A stretch of 33,599 nucleotides of DNA from JACVRX01 sp035697245 (lineage in GTDB: Bacteria; Actinomycetota; Actinomycetes; Jiangellales; Jiangellaceae). Made by a program: the position numbers and the translations under genes. Of this stretch, positions 33,401-33,599 are shown in pieces (the stretch's first letter is position 1; every line of letters starts with the position of its first letter). Under the pieces are notes generated by a model, which saw only the letters and a list, made by a program, of their open reading frames with translations, was not told the origin of the DNA and did no database searches. The stretch lies in assembly GCA_035697245.1 (NCBI GenBank), contig DASSDH010000205.1, forward strand, positions 1-33,599, written 5' to 3'.

Positions 33401-33491
33401 CAGGTCCGTCGGTCGATCCCGGTCATGCGGCCCACCGATTTCGGGACCTTCGACTCTGCCTTCCGGTGCACGCGTGTACGAGGTTCGGCTC

Positions 33492-33599
33492 ATGGGTAGC
33501 GAGTCGGCGGGTTTGGTTGTGGAGTTGGATGAGTCGGCGTGTTGGGGGTTGTTGCGGTCGGCGGAGGTGGGCCGGTTGGCGGTGGTGGTGAATCATCGG
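33492..33599 (+). CDS. Pyridoxamine 5'-phosphate oxidase-fold protein, 3' end outside window
   Basis: Only 36 codons are present. The segment ESACWGLLRSAEVGRLAVVV matches the N-terminus of actinobacterial flavin-binding split-barrel proteins of the pyridoxamine-oxidase family, which bind FMN or F420. Start ATG 33492 with GAGG upstream. Codons are TTG-, GTG- and TGT-rich, unlike the C-ending codons of the preceding genes. Confidence 0.6.
   Translation, partial: MGSESAGLVVELDESACWGLLRSAEVGRLAVVVNHR

Noticed and set aside
1..33599. tRNA genes, CRISPR arrays, insertion sequences and prophage genes
   Set aside because: No cloverleaf-like gene, regular spaced repeats, transposase or phage motif was seen on either strand.

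Overview
The window is chromosomal DNA from a high-GC Actinomycetota. The evidence is the strong third-position G/C preference, frequent GTG starts and ATGA/GTGA gene overlaps. An F420-type (deazaflavin-dependent) oxidoreductase, an actinobacterial DUF1876 protein, lutABC, an RsbU/RsbV-type pair and a typical actinobacterial citrate synthase also point that way. The genus cannot be told from the sequence. No tRNA, rRNA, CRISPR array, insertion sequence or phage gene was seen, and no stretch longer than 300 bases lacks a gene.

Left third (1-9797, all on +): a sugar or polyol utilisation locus. It starts with an FGGY kinase cut by the window edge and a class I aldolase of the LacD/YihT type. 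A sigma70-like promoter follows, overlapped by a 39-bp palindrome built from two LacI-type operators. Then come a 22-codon leader ORF, a LacI-family regulator, and a ribose-type ABC importer (ATPase, permease, lipoprotein binding protein). After a strong hairpin come a zinc polyol dehydrogenase, a xylulokinase-like FGGY kinase and a VOC-fold protein. A reasonable reading is uptake of a polyol or rare sugar, oxidation to a ketose and phosphorylation, with one branch cleaved by the aldolase and the other entering the pentose phosphate pathway. The substrate is not known.

Middle (9839-17678): a thioredoxin-fold protein, a ChrA chromate transporter, a quinone-oxidoreductase-like MDR protein, a UlaG-like metallo-hydrolase, an HdeD-like membrane protein, and a ROK kinase plus GH3 beta-glycosidase operon with a PA14 insert and no signal peptide (beta-glycoside use).

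17775-23339: a lutABC operon for L-lactate oxidation, a divergent zinc dehydrogenase, and a rhamnulokinase gene that is broken. The rhamnulokinase carries an in-frame TGA at a conserved Cys position and lacks the N-terminal ATP-site Asp. Together these look like the remains of a deoxy-sugar (rhamnose/lactaldehyde/lactate) locus.

23501-33599: an ABM-type monooxygenase, an EamA exporter, an orphan AmrS-type radical SAM enzyme, a DUF1876 protein, a Tat-exported cyclase-family hydrolase split by a frameshift, and an F420-dependent reductase-like protein. Next is an unusual 745-residue metzincin-like metalloprotease with a histone-H1-like basic tail. It faces a 100-residue protein of unknown function across a bidirectional terminator. 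Then come citrate synthase and, divergently, an RsbU-type phosphatase/RsbV-type STAS pair preceded by a stress-sigma-like promoter. The window ends inside a pyridoxamine-oxidase-fold gene.
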